The notes under the pieces were generated by a model, which worked only from the letters and a program-made list of their open reading frames with translations, was not told the DNA's origin and made no database searches. From Xestospongia muta (lineage: Eukaryota > Porifera > Demospongiae > Haplosclerida > Petrosiidae), in NCBI GenBank assembly GCA_963693285.1, contig OY848921.1, forward strand, positions 3,653,497-3,717,496: a stretch of DNA of 64,000 nt, in the 5' to 3' direction. Below are positions 1-11,044 of this stretch, piece after piece; within the stretch, counting starts at the first letter, position 1, and every line of letters begins with the position of its first letter. The translations under genes were made by a program, and so were the position numbers.

Positions 1-632
1 AAAATACAATAGAAAGTGTATTGTCAATATTAATTGAAATAATAATTATTATAAAGATTATTGCCAAGTGCTTTAGTGTGAGGCAATTAATCTGAACAGA
101 GCAGACATATTTAAAACAATTACAAGATATATATATAAGACATTTAGAGCAGTGAGAAGGCGAATATAACCAAAGACTAAGTTATAGGACCTATAGGCAT
201 ACAAAATTATGCTATAATTGTTAAAGTTTACTTTATTCTAGACAGACTAAAGAGATGAAATCTAGCCTATCACTGTGTGAGGCAAACCCTGCATATCCAC
301 ATATATATATTCTTAGTATTAAGACATTTTAACATCAGTGGAAAATACAGTAACATAGATAATAAAAGTAATACTGACACTGCAGGAGTCATTCATAGTT
401 ACAAATTATTAATAAGTATACCCAAAACTATTGTTTTTGAGATAGAAACAAATAGTGTGTATACTTACTGCATTAGTATATGTACATTGGTAGTCTGTGG
501 GTAAAAGCGTGATGTCTACACTTTCTTCACTAGTCTCATGCATTGATCTATGGCGACATGTTACATTATAGATACCATGCATTATGTATAATCCCAGCAG
601 GCAAAATATGACAGTCAGATACAGATACTAAC

Positions 633-2421
633 CATATTGATATAATCCTCTGATGTACATTTGACCATTAACATTTGGAGCATCAATAAAATATCTATCA
701 AATAACAAAAAGTATGAAAAGAGTCAATAATTAATGCACATGTTATACAATATTGGGCTCTTAAGATTATAACATCACTGAATCATGACTTACCCAGCAT
801 CAGCCATAGCATGATATTTAGTTGAGGATGGAAGAACACTTTGGACATAGTCAGCATGAAGGTAAGTGGCTAATCCACCAGCTATAATAATGAACACAAA
901 CTGAATAAACAATAATAACAATTATATTCATATTAGTAATTATCTTAATTTTATTTATTGTTTTTACACTTACAAATATAATACTTAATTGGTAATGAAT
1001 ATATCATTGCTTACAAACAGTTACAATACATCATTATGTCAGTCTCAAAACTCTCTATATGTCTAAACAAAGCACAAACAAGACATACATGTCAATAGTA
1101 TCAATGTAGGGACTAATAGCATAGGTACAAAATGCAATAATATATCACCGATATAATTTAAGTGATTTAGATATCATCGATTTGTCAGATATAGAATACC
1201 AGTTTCATAATTATTGGGTTTAAAAGTGCCTATATCAAAATACAATACTTTAATGGGAAATCAATATAATTTTAGATCCTTAAACATGACCCTAACATTA
1301 AAGGAATTACATGGAGATATAAAGGACAAAAGTAGTAGCAGTGAATGTTGCTTTGTAATCCTTTTATAAAACTTTACAGATATTTCTTTGTGTACAATAG
1401 TAAATGGCATGCATTTCTGGTGTTATTATTTTCATTGTTTAAATGCCACTATACAATTCCTTTAAGCACTGGAACTAAAAGTATTGTAACCATTAGTGAA
1501 ACTCTTAACACTGACTTATTGAAGTGTTCAGCACTAGATATTTATAATGAAGATTTGTATTAGTTCCATTACTATTGTTGAAAATACGTATATTGATTAT
1601 TAAAATGTTATGCTTTTATTCTATCCAGTATGTCATGTATTAGATAGGCACACCATACATGATTCTAAATGAATAATCATTGGCTGCTTAATATATAACT
1701 ACAGATTTATTAAATAAAAAAGAAAGGCATTACTATTGCATTATACCTATTGTGATATACTCAACTAGAACATTATATACCTGAACAACCAGTTAAAATC
1801 ACTTCCTCAGATTTGTCCATTCCAGCTATCATTAGTGCACCCAGTATTGATTGAAGTATTTTGAAACCTCTAAAATAGATTGGAGTCCCTTCTACATCAA
1901 CTGGATGGTCACTATAGGATAATACATGTATACACAATAATCGGTACCGTATTGTAACTTACACATTGCCAGCAAATGATGCTCCATCACAATAGTTAAT
2001 AAAAGCTACATTCCAATTATAAAAGTCAGGATTAGTGTCTTGACTGTCAGAAAGAAAACCAGAGAACGCAGCAGTAGCTGGCCAGGACTTTGATGATCCA
2101 AGTCTAGTTTTACTTCGATCTAAACAAGCTCCTTCATCATAGCACCATCCTCCACCTTCCAAATGAATAATCCATTTACCAGCACCAGTTCCTGAACCTA
2201 CATATAAGTAATGAGGAAGATCATGTCACGTACATGTAGCCACCCTATCCTCGGGTACCAGACTATAGCTAACCTTGCCTAAAATAATAACCTGGAGGTG
2301 AGCCATCTAAACATACAGCTTCTTTTTCATCCTGTAAGAGAACCAACTTCGCTGGTTCACTGTACACAATTATCAAAAATGGATGTAAAGCAAGGACTGT
2401 AAAGAGAAAAGAGCTCTTCAT
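633..2421 (-). CDS. Notum/pectin-acetylesterase-family hydrolase, 3' end incomplete
   Basis: Five exons join in phase: 2274-2421, 1963-2197, 1781-1911, 794-881 and 633-694, all with GT-AG borders. The first starts at ATG 2421 and encodes a hydrophobic signal peptide (MKSSFLFTVLAL...), so the enzyme is probably secreted. Family motifs seen in order: CLDGSPPGYY, LEGGGWCYDEG (oxyanion region), NYCDGASFAGN, and GCSAGGLA, split across the exon 3/4 border, which holds the nucleophile serine. The family removes acyl or acetyl groups; animal Notum deacylates Wnt, but membership here does not prove that substrate. About 220 residues are recovered against roughly 350-400 in the family. The C-terminal histidine region is not identified. 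An open stretch near 447-567 (-) has suitable codons but does not join in phase, so the 3' end may be decayed or lie outside the window. Confidence 0.85.
695..1780 (-). other. Introns 3 and 4 of the hydrolase gene
   Basis: Introns of about 100 bases (695-793) and 900 bases (882-1780) flank the small exon at 794-881. The larger one is AT-rich. I see no conserved coding or mobile element in it; a plus-strand open frame at 1345-1563 resembles nothing I know. Confidence 0.5.
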
Positions 2422-2626
2422 CTCTATCAAATCACAGAATATGGAACGCCCTTACAGAAGCTGTCCTAATTCTACAGACTCCGTCTCTACAGACACGGCC
2501 TCTTTATTAAGATTGTTATAGAACTTATGCAATGGTCGTGACGTCATCTAGTAGTGCATCCGTTCGCCATTTTGAGTGGCAAAAACTTTCCTGTTGCTAT
2601 CTTGTATTCCGTCTATTTCTCGCATT

Positions 2627-3259
2627 ATGGGAAAGAGTTGCTGTGCTATTGGATGTACTAATAGGTACTCAAAACAATCTGGAATTCATTTTTATCGATT
2701 TCCTACCGACTCAGCGAGAAGGGCGCGATGGATAGGCTCTGTAGGCCGAAAAAATTGGATCCCTACTGAACACTCCTGGATATGCAGTGTCCATTTTATC
2801 TCTGGGGCTAAAAGTAATGATCCTCTTTCTCCAGATTATGTGCCTTCTGTGTTTAGTCATGTTAAGGGTCCTATAAAAAGAAAACGTATGAAAAATATTG
2901 AAAGATATGAAAGAATGGCTGAAACTAAAAAGAGGAGAATAGATAACACAGATAGACTTTCTGCTGCTAGGTCATTGTTAGACCTGTCCAATATGGGCAA
3001 TGGCGATCAATTTTGTGAACCACACACAGGAACTTACACTATGACATCCTTGTCAATGTTTGACATCAAGAAATTGGAGTGTGATGAACAGAACCTAAGG
3101 GAAGAAAACATTCAATTAAAGAATGATTATGAGCTTTTAAGTGAAGCTAATAAAAAACTCATGAAAGAGAATAGCTTTCTGAAGGAGCAATGTGAGCATT
3201 TGGAAAAAGAATGTAGAAAACTAAGAGAGAGCTCAAGGCTGAAACTGAGAACAAGCTAA
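2627..3259 (+). pseudogene. THAP-domain and coiled-coil half of the transposase
   Basis: The start chosen is ATG 2627 (MGKSCCAIGCTN), because a THAP finger normally begins at the initiator; the frame stays open upstream but only into the terminal repeat. The C2CH pattern is visible: CCAIGC near residues 5-10, then the W of RARWIGSVGR, WICSVHF, and a proline-rich VPSVFSH end near residue 85. THAP domains bind DNA, here presumably the element's own ends. From about residue 150 a strongly charged heptad-like helix follows (EENIQLKNDYELLSEANKKL). The frame ends at TAA 3257-3259, where related transposases continue into the HTH/DDE part, so this is the front half of one broken gene. Confidence 0.8.
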
Positions 3260-3306
3260 GTAATCTGTCTCTAACTGAACAGTAATTTAAGGATAATGAT
3301 AAGAAA

Positions 3307-4152
3307 GTGAAGTACTACACTGGGCTCCCTAATTTTGCAACTTTGATGATTTTATTCAATTTTTTAGCTTCATCTGTAGAAACCACTAATAGGAGTATGT
3401 TATTTTGCTTCCAGCAACTGATTGTTACCTTGATCAAACTGTGTCTAAATTTGGGTGATCAGGACATTGCATTTAGATTATCAGTGAATCAGTCAACAGT
3501 CTCAAGGTGTATTGGTAAATAGATTGATGTTATGTATGTACGTTTGAATCCTCTTATTAAGTGGTCTGCAAGAGACAAACTATTGAAGACTATGCCTGTG
3601 GATTTCAGAAAGAGTTTTCAAAATTGCATTATGATCATAGACTGTTTTGAAGTGTTCATGGAACAGCCAGCTAATGTAAAAGCACGTGCACAAACTTGGT
3701 CTAACTATAAACACCACAATACAGCTAAATTCTTAATTGGAATATCCCCACAAGGTGCAATAACATTTATATCTAAAGGGTGGGGTGGCCGTGTGTCAGA
3801 TGTGCACTTAACGGAGAACTGTGGGATACTAGAAAATCTCTTACCTGGTGATTTGATTCTAGCTGAAAGAGGCTTCAATATCAATGATAGTGCTGGGATG
3901 TACCTTGCCAAAGTCAAGCTTCCTCCCTTCACAAGGGGTAAGAAGCAACTCAGTAAGTCACAAGTTGATCTCTCTCGTCAACTGTCAAGAGTGCGTATAC
4001 ACGTAGAAAGAGTTATTGAAGTAGTTAGACAAAAGTACTCTATTTTGTCGTCACTTTATAATGTGTGTTCTGAAAATGAAGGAATTAGTGTTATTGATAA
4101 AGTTGTCACAATTTGTTGTGCTCTTTGTAACTGCTGTAATTCAGTTGTTTAA
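3307..4152 (+). pseudogene. HTH plus DDE_Tnp_4 half of the THAP transposase, broken
   Basis: Two adjoining open stretches (3307-3522 and 3532-4152), parted by a TAG at 3520, carry on from the THAP half. First comes a helix-turn-helix segment (DIAFRLSVNQSTVSRCIGK), then the catalytic domain with IIDCFEVF (first Asp), SNYKHHNTAKFLIGI, SKGWGGRVSDVHLTENCG, LILAERGF and VERVIEV (Glu). In the family the middle catalytic residue normally sits in a DRGF-like motif. Here it reads ERGF, an Asp to Glu change on top of the nonsense codons. The enzyme would cut and paste the element; this copy should be inactive. Confidence 0.8.
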
Positions 4153-4213
4153 TTAGAATAACAATTAATGATTATTATTTGAATAAAGAATAATGAATTT
4201 GATCAATGATTTT

Positions 4214-4560
4214 TTAATGTCTTTCTCTGCACTCTGTACAGTACCATTTACTTTTAGGTAATTGAGTAATATGTAAACATGACAAATGAAACCATTCAAA
4301 TGGACATTTACTGTTATCACAACCGATCATTTTTCCCTCCTCTGCTTTTCTACAGTAGCACCATAGTTCAGTTTGAGTAGTATCCGGTCCCCACACTCTG
4401 AAGTATTTGAAGTTGATATAGGCTTGTCTAACTTTTCTATATATCGCTGTTTTGTTGCCTCTTCTAGCTGGTAAAAGTAGGAAGAATAAATCGTGGACAT
4501 GGCTGAAGAGCCCGACTCAAACTCATACAAATGCCACTCCACATGAATCGTTTTTGCCAC
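4214..4560 (-). pseudogene. Remnant second gene of the THAP element with a PHD finger
   Basis: On the minus strand a 77-residue frame starting at 4560 (MAKTIHVEWHLYEF...) overlaps a 60-residue frame ending at 4214. The second has a PHD-type zinc pattern: WCYCRKAEEGKMIGCD, CPFEWFHLSC, WYCTEC. A frame change between 4396 and 4327 suggests a short intron or a frameshift. I infer that the start and the PHD tail of a longer second gene were brought together by an internal deletion; in related elements that gene often encodes a YqaJ-type nuclease. The nuclease itself is not present, so this role is not shown. Confidence 0.55.
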
Positions 4561-4845
4561 TCAACATGGCGACCTAGCTACGGTTGCTAAGTAGGCAAAC
4601 GTTTTATGACGTCATTGCATAACCTCTATAGGGAGCATATAAGAAATATTAACTATTTTTGCTGAATGTAGTTAAATTACTAAATGTTGTTTTCTATAAA
4701 TTGGTAATAAAGTATTTTCATTTGCTATTATTGTAATTTGTGATTAGGCAAGTAGCATTTAATAAGACATATATGATTATTTACTTTATTTTATTATAGC
4801 TAATTTCAAATTATTAAAGTGTGGCTTTATCCACAGAACTTACAT

Positions 4846-5274
4846 GTGACCTGATTTATAAAAAGGGACCACTTCCATTAAAACATCTCGATAACACACA
4901 GTTGTTGTGTACACAATCATACATTTTCAATGTATGTTGACTATGTTATATCTCAGTTTCAAAGCAATAGATAACTTGCAATTGAATGTAAAATTTAGTA
5001 AACATTCTATTAAAAATGCTCACAGACATGCGAGTGTTTTTAAATGGCTGTATTGAGATGGTCCCTTATTGCAAATCAGGCTACACTTGTGGTCTGATTT
5101 GTTAAAACATCTCAACAAACAGTTTTATAACATACAGTTGCTATATATACACAACTATTCATGGTAACTGTATGTATAAAAAACTGTTTTGAGATGTTTT
5201 AACAGTGGTCCCTTTTCCCAAATCAGGTCACAAACGTTTTGACAGAAGTTGTTCCTTATTGCAAATCAGGTCAC
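4846..5274. repeat. Palindromic MITE, copy 1, upstream of the receptor gene
   Basis: It begins GTGACCTGATTT and ends AAATCAGGTCAC, with inner inverted blocks (AAAACATCTC against GAGATGTTTT; AGGGACCACT against its complement) and repeated TATATACACAACT-type cores. A relative lies at 7113-7358. It carries no coding potential. Confidence 0.75.
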
Positions 5275-5337
5275 GTATCTATATATCACACAGATCTGCA
5301 TCGATATCCGGTAAGTGGAGATTGGATCGTTGCTGAA

Positions 5338-6393
5338 ATGGAGTTCTTACCTTCCAACTCGCTTTCCAATCATTGCAATGGATCTTTTACTAAGAGTCAA
5401 ATGAACCATTTGTTGATAGCAGTGACAAGTACTAGTGCTGTATCAACTCTGCTGTGTATTGTAACAATAGCATTAGTTCTTTCTCGAAAGTTATACAAAT
5501 ATTTTGTTTACCGACTGGCAATTTACCAAGTTGTCGCTGCGTTATTGTTTAGTATGACTGAATGTCTGGTTGTATTAAATATGAACTATAGAAGCAGTCT
5601 ATTTTATTCTATTACCTGCAAGACAACAGCTTTTCTTATCCAATATACAATGTGGGTAAAACTTCTATTTACATTGTGTCTAGTCTTTCATTTGTTTTGT
5701 TTGGCTGTGTGTTTGAAAAACTTTGTGAAACTAGAAGTCATCTACATTTTGCTGTCTGTGCTGTTTCCTTTACTTCATGTCTGGATTCCATTTATTCACA
5801 ACTCATATGGCATAGCAAATGCATGGTGTTGGATACGAAATTGGAATGAGAACTGTCCTAATAGCAAGTACAAGGAAGGAATTATAGAACAATTTGTATT
5901 GTGGTATGGACCTCTTTTTGTCTCTCTTACTGTTTGTTTATTCATGGTATTTGCCACCCTTTTTGTTTTAACTTGTAGAGTTTGTAGATACCATGAAGCA
6001 GAGGCTGAACCACTGATGATTAGCCAAGAACAAAATCGTAACAAGACTGCTTTAAAACAACTCCTACCATTGCTGGCATATCCAATTGTATTCTATATGC
6101 TAGTTTTCTTTCCCACAGTTGATCGGATGTATGGAGCTATATCTTCACATAGCAGCTATAATTTAGCAATGGTTCATTCAGTGACAAATGGGCTGTTGGG
6201 ATTCTTCTCTGGACTAGCACTTCTAGTTCATGTCATATTTCTACAGAAGCCTCGTTACCAGAGGCATCGTCATCTTTCCTCTATCAACAGAGTAGTAGCA
6301 GATACATCAGTTTACACTGCATACACCACTGTATCAACTAATGCCATAACCGAATATGTAGTTGAAGGAACAGATTCAGAAAATAATGAATGA
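5338..6393 (+). CDS. Seven-helix G-protein-coupled receptor, cAMP-receptor/secretin-like
   Basis: A single exon encodes 351 residues from ATG 5338, which sits in good context (GAAATGG). The frame is open upstream to 5239 without an ATG and enters the MITE, so the downstream start is preferred. The short N-terminus has an N-glycosylation site (NGS). Hydrophobic helices lie near residues 25-48, 57-79, 98-125, 131-152, 187-213, 240-262 and 280-305. Cys94 before helix 3 and the Cys in NAWCWI of the second outer loop (about 164) can form the usual disulfide. The G-x-A-x-x-WCWI type loop recalls Dictyostelium cAMP-receptor-like and secretin-type receptors. The tail after helix 7 is Ser/Thr-rich. 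The ligand is unknown. It should signal at the plasma membrane. Confidence 0.8.
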   Translation: MEFLPSNSLSNHCNGSFTKSQMNHLLIAVTSTSAVSTLLCIVTIALVLSRKLYKYFVYRLAIYQVVAALLFSMTECLVVLNMNYRSSLFYSITCKTTAFLIQYTMWVKLLFTLCLVFHLFCLAVCLKNFVKLEVIYILLSVLFPLLHVWIPFIHNSYGIANAWCWIRNWNENCPNSKYKEGIIEQFVLWYGPLFVSLTVCLFMVFATLFVLTCRVCRYHEAEAEPLMISQEQNRNKTALKQLLPLLAYPIVFYMLVFFPTVDRMYGAISSHSSYNLAMVHSVTNGLLGFFSGLALLVHVIFLQKPRYQRHRHLSSINRVVADTSVYTAYTTVSTNAITEYVVEGTDSENNE

Positions 6394-7112
6394 AATTTAC
6401 TTTGTATTTCAATTATGATTATTATAGTATCTGCATTTCTTATTTTGCTTGCTTTATTACTTAGCAGTTTGTTTGCTATAGAAGTTAGCTTAATAAATTT
6501 TCTATACAGTATAAAGTAATCTATTAGAATTATTTTAAAACTTCATCAATCAATCAAGTATTGTTCACTTGTACAGTGTGGATGATATATAGTGATAGGA
6601 GGATTGTGTGGCAGGATACAAAACTACAAACAGTACACCTGTGATAAATGTAAACTACCACTTGTTTGATATACATTTATTTGATTGCTAAAACAAAAAC
6701 CACAATTGGCCAAACAGCAGTGATAGTAATGGTGTAATTAACAGATGTAGGAAACAATTTCCCTATTAAGAGAAAGCAGCAGGTGCTCTTACTTGTAACT
6801 ACAATGTATGTGTAAACATAACAAGGAAATAGATTGTATAATACATAAAGATTAAGGTGACCATGGCTATTGTCTATTGAGAGGTTATATAGCATCTCAT
6901 AAGTCTGACTATAAATGACTGGTCATAAGTATATTAGCAATGAGAACAGAGTGGAGTTTACTATACCTCTCAAACAACCAATATCTATTAAGCCAAGACT
7001 TATTTAGGGATATGATTATAATTATGCAAACTGGGCAAAAAAGCTTGTTATTTAATTGCTGATTCAGACGTAATTGGATTCATTGATAACTGATAATATA
7101 TTTTTTGAATAT
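6394..7112. other. Receptor 3' flank, no gene seen
   Basis: AT-rich sequence with an AATAAA-like signal around 6490 that could serve the receptor transcript. The short minus-strand frame at 6677-6895 has no recognisable domain. Confidence 0.5.
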
Positions 7113-7358
7113 GTGACCTAATTTGCAATAAAGGACCACTTATGTTAAAACATTTGTGACCTGATTTGTGAAAAGGGACCATTGTTAAAATACCTCAAAA
7201 ACAGTTTTGTATAGATAGAGTTACTATGAATAACTCTGCATATATAGCAACTGTATGTATACAAAAGTGGTTTTGGGATGTTTTAACAGTAGTCCCTTTT
7301 CACAAATTAGGTCACAGATGTTTTGCCAGAAGTGGTCCCTTATTGCAAATCAGGTCAC
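7113..7358. repeat. Palindromic MITE, copy 2
   Basis: Shares GTGACCTRATTTG and GGTCCCTTATTGCAAATCAG with copy 1 and is built as nested inverted repeats (GTGACCTGATTTGTGAAAAG near 7152 answers CACAAATTAGGTCAC near 7305). Non-coding. Confidence 0.75.
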
Positions 7359-8574
7359 ATATTATGTCAAACATATTCCTAACAATATCATCTCTAAGAG
7401 GTCAAATCTTCTATGTTTAAAAAATCCTTAATTAAAGATATGAGGCAAAGCAATATTCTGCATTGTTGTACAAAATTTACTGGTAACAACTCCAAGTACA
7501 AGATTCAGAGAAACAAACACTGAACATTTACAAATGGCAAAGATAAATTTTTCTGTAGTTTAGATCCTAAGGATTCCACAGTGTTTGGAAACCATTTAAA
7601 TATACAACAAAGCTAAATCTTCTATATCTATATTAGCTGATGGAAATAGTACTGTTCTCAGGACATGACTGGAAAAGGTGAATTTACTAAATACATTTTT
7701 AATCATATTTTAATCAATCATGTCCACCACTTTAATATCATGTAAATCAGAAGGTTAATAATATTTATTGTCATATCTTGAAGCCTGTTGTACTAAAGGT
7801 GAAGTTTGTCTAATCTTAAGTTCTTGAAAACATCCAAAGCCAGTAGACCTGATGACTTTTCACTTAGAATGTTATAAGATACAGCTGTATGGTTTTTCAA
7901 CTTCATCAATTATCAATCTATTTATCATGAAGTCAGGTCAATGACATAAATGAATCAACACTCAATGGAGAGTTGACACTCTAGCAGATGACTTGTTGTA
8001 TCAGACGATCTTGTAAGTTGAGAACTTTACTTTTGTTCAAAATGATATTTTATCATTATTTACTATTATTTAGACAGGTTGTCAGAAGCAAATTATCTAT
8101 CAGTAAATACATCAAAATGTAAATGTATGATGACTTTAATGTTTAAAATAGTGAATGAAATGAAATAAAACTTGAAGAGGAATTACTTTATGAATTTTGT
8201 TCCATAGGACAACTAATTTTCTCTTCCACTAGTGCATATTATACATTTATCCCAGCACCTGTTAGACAAGGGAATCTATTGAGTGAATGCAAATAAGTAA
8301 ATCTATATTGACATTTTTTAACTCTAAATTATTATTTAAATAATTGTAATATTATAAGTATGATATTATAATTTGCAATTGAGAAAATATTCCTCAGCTG
8401 GAAAAATTCCTGGCATACTGGTGTGTTATTATATATAACAAAAGTGACCATTGACTTGGTTAAACCAACCAAATCATTTTACAATGATATATTATAGGAC
8501 TAATTACACAACAACTCTAATAACTTAATAATATACAATAAGAGTTTTGCAGTGTTATATTTGACTAAATCCTT
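7359..8574. other. AT-rich intergenic stretch
   Basis: I see no open frame with a recognisable domain, no inverted termini and no splice-bounded exon here. Confidence 0.5.
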
Positions 8575-8702
8575 TTCCACAGTACTGACATTGGTAAGGT
8601 TCATCACCAGTGTGTATACAAAATGAGTTTGAAGATTACCATTATTACTAAATCCTTTTCCATAGTTATGACATCAGTAAAGTTTATCACCAATGTGATA
8701 AA
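8575..8702 (-). pseudogene. Two decayed C2H2 zinc-finger units
   Basis: Read on the minus strand, it holds a degenerate finger (GFSNNGNLQTH) followed by a better one (EPYQCQYCGKGF), 84 bases apart. The repeat matches the terminal-exon arrays of the PRDM9-like genes at 26480 and 37912. No other exon of that gene is nearby, so this is a stranded fragment. Confidence 0.75.
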
Positions 8703-8744
8703 AATTCTGCATAATGTTTAGTTAAATTCAAAACTTTAATAATC

Positions 8745-9070
8745 ATGTTATCCTAGAATATTATTATTATAGAATGAAATATAACAAGTTATAATTTTTA
8801 TACACTAAAATATAGCAAGCTATTGTCCTAGAATAAAATATAACAAACCATTTTTCATCTTGGAAAAAATATTTTAAGCAATTTATTATCCTAGGATAAA
8901 ATATTTTATCTTAGGATAAAATATTGTAAGGAATTTATTATACTATGATAAAATATTTTATCTTGGGAAATAATATTGTCCTAGGATAAATTTTGTGCTG
9001 GTAGGTCAAAATCCTGCAGAATTATTTTATCCTAGGATAAAATGATTTTACAATATTTTATCAGGTGGGA
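8745..9070. repeat. Cluster of TTATCCTAGGATAAAATA palindromes
   Basis: The self-complementary word TTATCCTAGGATAA and variants (CCTAGAATA, CTTAGGATA, ACTATGATA, CTTGGGAAA) recur about every 30-50 bases, mixed with ATATTTTA. It could be an AT-rich satellite or a hairpin-forming MITE core. No protein is encoded. Confidence 0.7.
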
Positions 9071-9120
9071 CGAATATTAGGTAGGCTACACCTACTTCAC
9101 AACAGGAGAAATCCTAGGTA

Positions 9121-10175
9121 TTGCATATAGTTGTCTACAAATGGATGGATATAGATTCTGAATTGTTTCAGGAATGGTTTACAAACCACTTCCTACTTCA
9201 CATCCCTCCACAGCAACCCATCTTGTTACTCCTGGATGGACATTCTTCACATTACCAACCTCAATTGATCAGGACAGCTGCTGCAAATCAGATCATCTTA
9301 TTTTGCTTGCCAGCTCATACAACTCATTTGTGTCAACCATTGGACATGTCATGTTTTAGCCCCTTAAAAAGGCATACAATAATGAATGTCATCTCTACAT
9401 GTCCTGTAATCCTGGGAAAGCTGTTAATAGATTTAATTTCACCGAAATTTTTAGTCGAGCCTGGACAAAAGCAATGACACCAGCCAATATTGTTGCTGGG
9501 TTTAGATCCACTGGTATATACCCCCTCAACAGATATGCAGTATTATGTTACTTGCAACTTGAGGAGGATGGGAAAATAGATATGATAGCCTCCAAGATGG
9601 GACTGTTTCTTCCTCTGTATAGCCCAGCCAAGTCTCATCCTCATACCTGTACTTCCGATAATGAAAGCATTGATTATGAGGAAAACACTTGTAGTGAAGA
9701 CTGTACCTGTGGTTACCATGGTGAATTTTCTGAAGATGAAGATTACATTGCAAAAGTTTAGCCATCTACTCTTCATGATTTTCTTACTTTACATCAGCTA
9801 CCAAGTAATGAGAAGAAAACAAACCACAGTGCTCGTGTTTTAACAAGTTCTGAAAATGTTCAATTGATGAGAGAAAAAGGAATGAAGAAAGCAGATGAAT
9901 CAAAAGGTAAATATCTTAGAAAGCAACACTGAGAAAAGAAGGCAATGGAATGAGAACAGAAAGAGAAGGAAGTAGAGGAGAGAAAACTTAAAAGAGCAGT
10001 TGAAAAAGCTGAGAAAGAGAGACAAAAGAAAAAAAAAGTGAACAGAGAGTACATCAAAATTTGATTTTACTGGAGAAGAGCACAGTCGGTTTGTAGGAGG
10101 TATGAGAATGGTTATGATCTACCTGACATCAGATACAAAAAATGGAAAAAACTATTCCATCCTGAAGAATTATTT
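9121..10175 (+). pseudogene. Pogo/Tigger-type DDE_1 transposase, 5'-truncated and frameshifted
   Basis: The first part (9121 on) has the DDE_1 core: PILLLLDGHSSHYQPQL with the second catalytic Asp, then IILFCLPAHTTHLCQPLD. A frame change near 9390-9430 moves the reading to VNRFNFTEIFSRAWTKAM and GFRSTGIYPLNR, typical of the domain's end. Then come acidic stretches, a broken Lys/Glu-rich segment (9850-10050), and a tail RRYENGYDLPDIRYKKWKKL near 10098-10157 in a third frame. The N-terminal DNA-binding half is missing. Such enzymes cut and paste their own element; this one is dead. Confidence 0.8.
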
Positions 10176-10180
10176 TTTAT

Positions 10181-10542
10181 GGAAGCCTCAGACGGACATT
10201 CTCATTCCTATTTCCTATATCTTCCACGCACATTCGCGTATTAAAAAATTCCAATTAAGGACCCAGTTGATGAGTTTAATTTCTTATTCCTATTTCCTTT
10301 TTTGGCACGTGCGCCTTTTCTAGGCTTTTCTTGGTACTTAATAAAACGTGGAGCGAGAGTATCACGAGCCGTCTCTTAGAATCGAGTCTCAGCGAGATGT
10401 TTCCAGTTTGATTTGGTTCCTGATTTTTGTTGTATATTGGAATCGGAGCCCATCAACTACATCTTTAATTGAAATATCAGTGCGTTTAATTGGAATTTAA
10501 GGTGCGCGAAAATAGGAATAGGAATCTCCGTCTGAGGCTTCC
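10181..10542. mobile_element. MITE-A, copy 1 (termini GGAAGCCTCAGACGGA)
   Basis: Terminal inverted repeats GGAAGCCTCAGACGGA and TCCGTCTGAGGCTTCC flank a non-coding core with CATTCGCGTATTAAAAAATT and GGCACGTGCGCC. It is inserted at the tail of the pogo remnant. Two further copies lie at 21174 and 35526. Confidence 0.85.
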
Positions 10543-11040
10543 GTACCAGCTCAGTAGTCTGGTGATCTCAAAGTCTCAGAACAGATGCAAAGAGACAAAC
10601 AGTTTATGGAACAATCACTAAACCATTGTTTTGAGGTTAGAGTGTCTACTACTGTCACATTTAATTTAATACAATTCACAAGAGAAGTTAATTTTTATTT
10701 AGTTGGTTACTATGGAAAGTAACACTTGACAACTTAAGATAGAGGAAGGTCAAAAGCAGTTAAAAGATCTTCAGATTTGAGAGTTAAAATGGAAAAGTGC
10801 ATGAAGTCATGTAACTGGCAAAATGATATCACCAGACGAGAGTAACACTTCAGTATTGTCTTGAGTAGTTGAAGTATTGGCTATCATTGGAGGTAAGGAA
10901 TGTGTTGATCACATGAAAAAATGACTAAATTTTTAGGTTTCTTACAATGAGTGAGTGAGTCGGATAATACATATGCCACATGTAGCTCCACCTCTCTGTC
11001 ATTGGAACCACTTCCTTTTTATCGTTGTCATGTCACTCAA
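10543..11040. other. Unassigned stretch after MITE-A
   Basis: No convincing gene. It may be the 3' extension of the decayed coiled-coil remnant that follows on the minus strand. Confidence 0.4.
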
Positions 11041-11044
11041 ATTG

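Larger units (their letters stand above)
2525..4622 (+). mobile_element. THAP/DDE_Tnp_4 DNA transposon (IS4EU/ISL2EU-like), degenerate
   Basis: The ends are inverted copies: TTATGCAATG at 2525-2534 is repeated inverted at 4613-4622, with GACGTCA just inside both ends. A second inverted block, TCGCCATNTTGAGTGGC plus AAAAAC, lies near 2566-2586 and 4552-4574. Inside are a THAP-domain plus DDE_Tnp_4 transposase (+) and a small remnant of a second gene (-). This combination suits the THAP-bearing IS4EU/ISL2EU group (family knowledge). The exact outer end and target-site duplication were not resolved. Several stops make it non-autonomous. Confidence 0.75.

Noticed and set aside
1..600. Final exons of the hydrolase gene
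   Set aside because: A candidate at 447-567 (-) has plausible codons (LLPTDYQCTYTNA) but its phase does not match exon 5, so it is mentioned and not called.
5239..5337. Upstream extension of the receptor frame
   Set aside because: It starts at TTG and lies partly inside the MITE; no ATG until 5338.
9526..9843. Several frames overlapping the pogo remnant
   Set aside because: No domain; they are other-frame readings of the acidic transposase tail.
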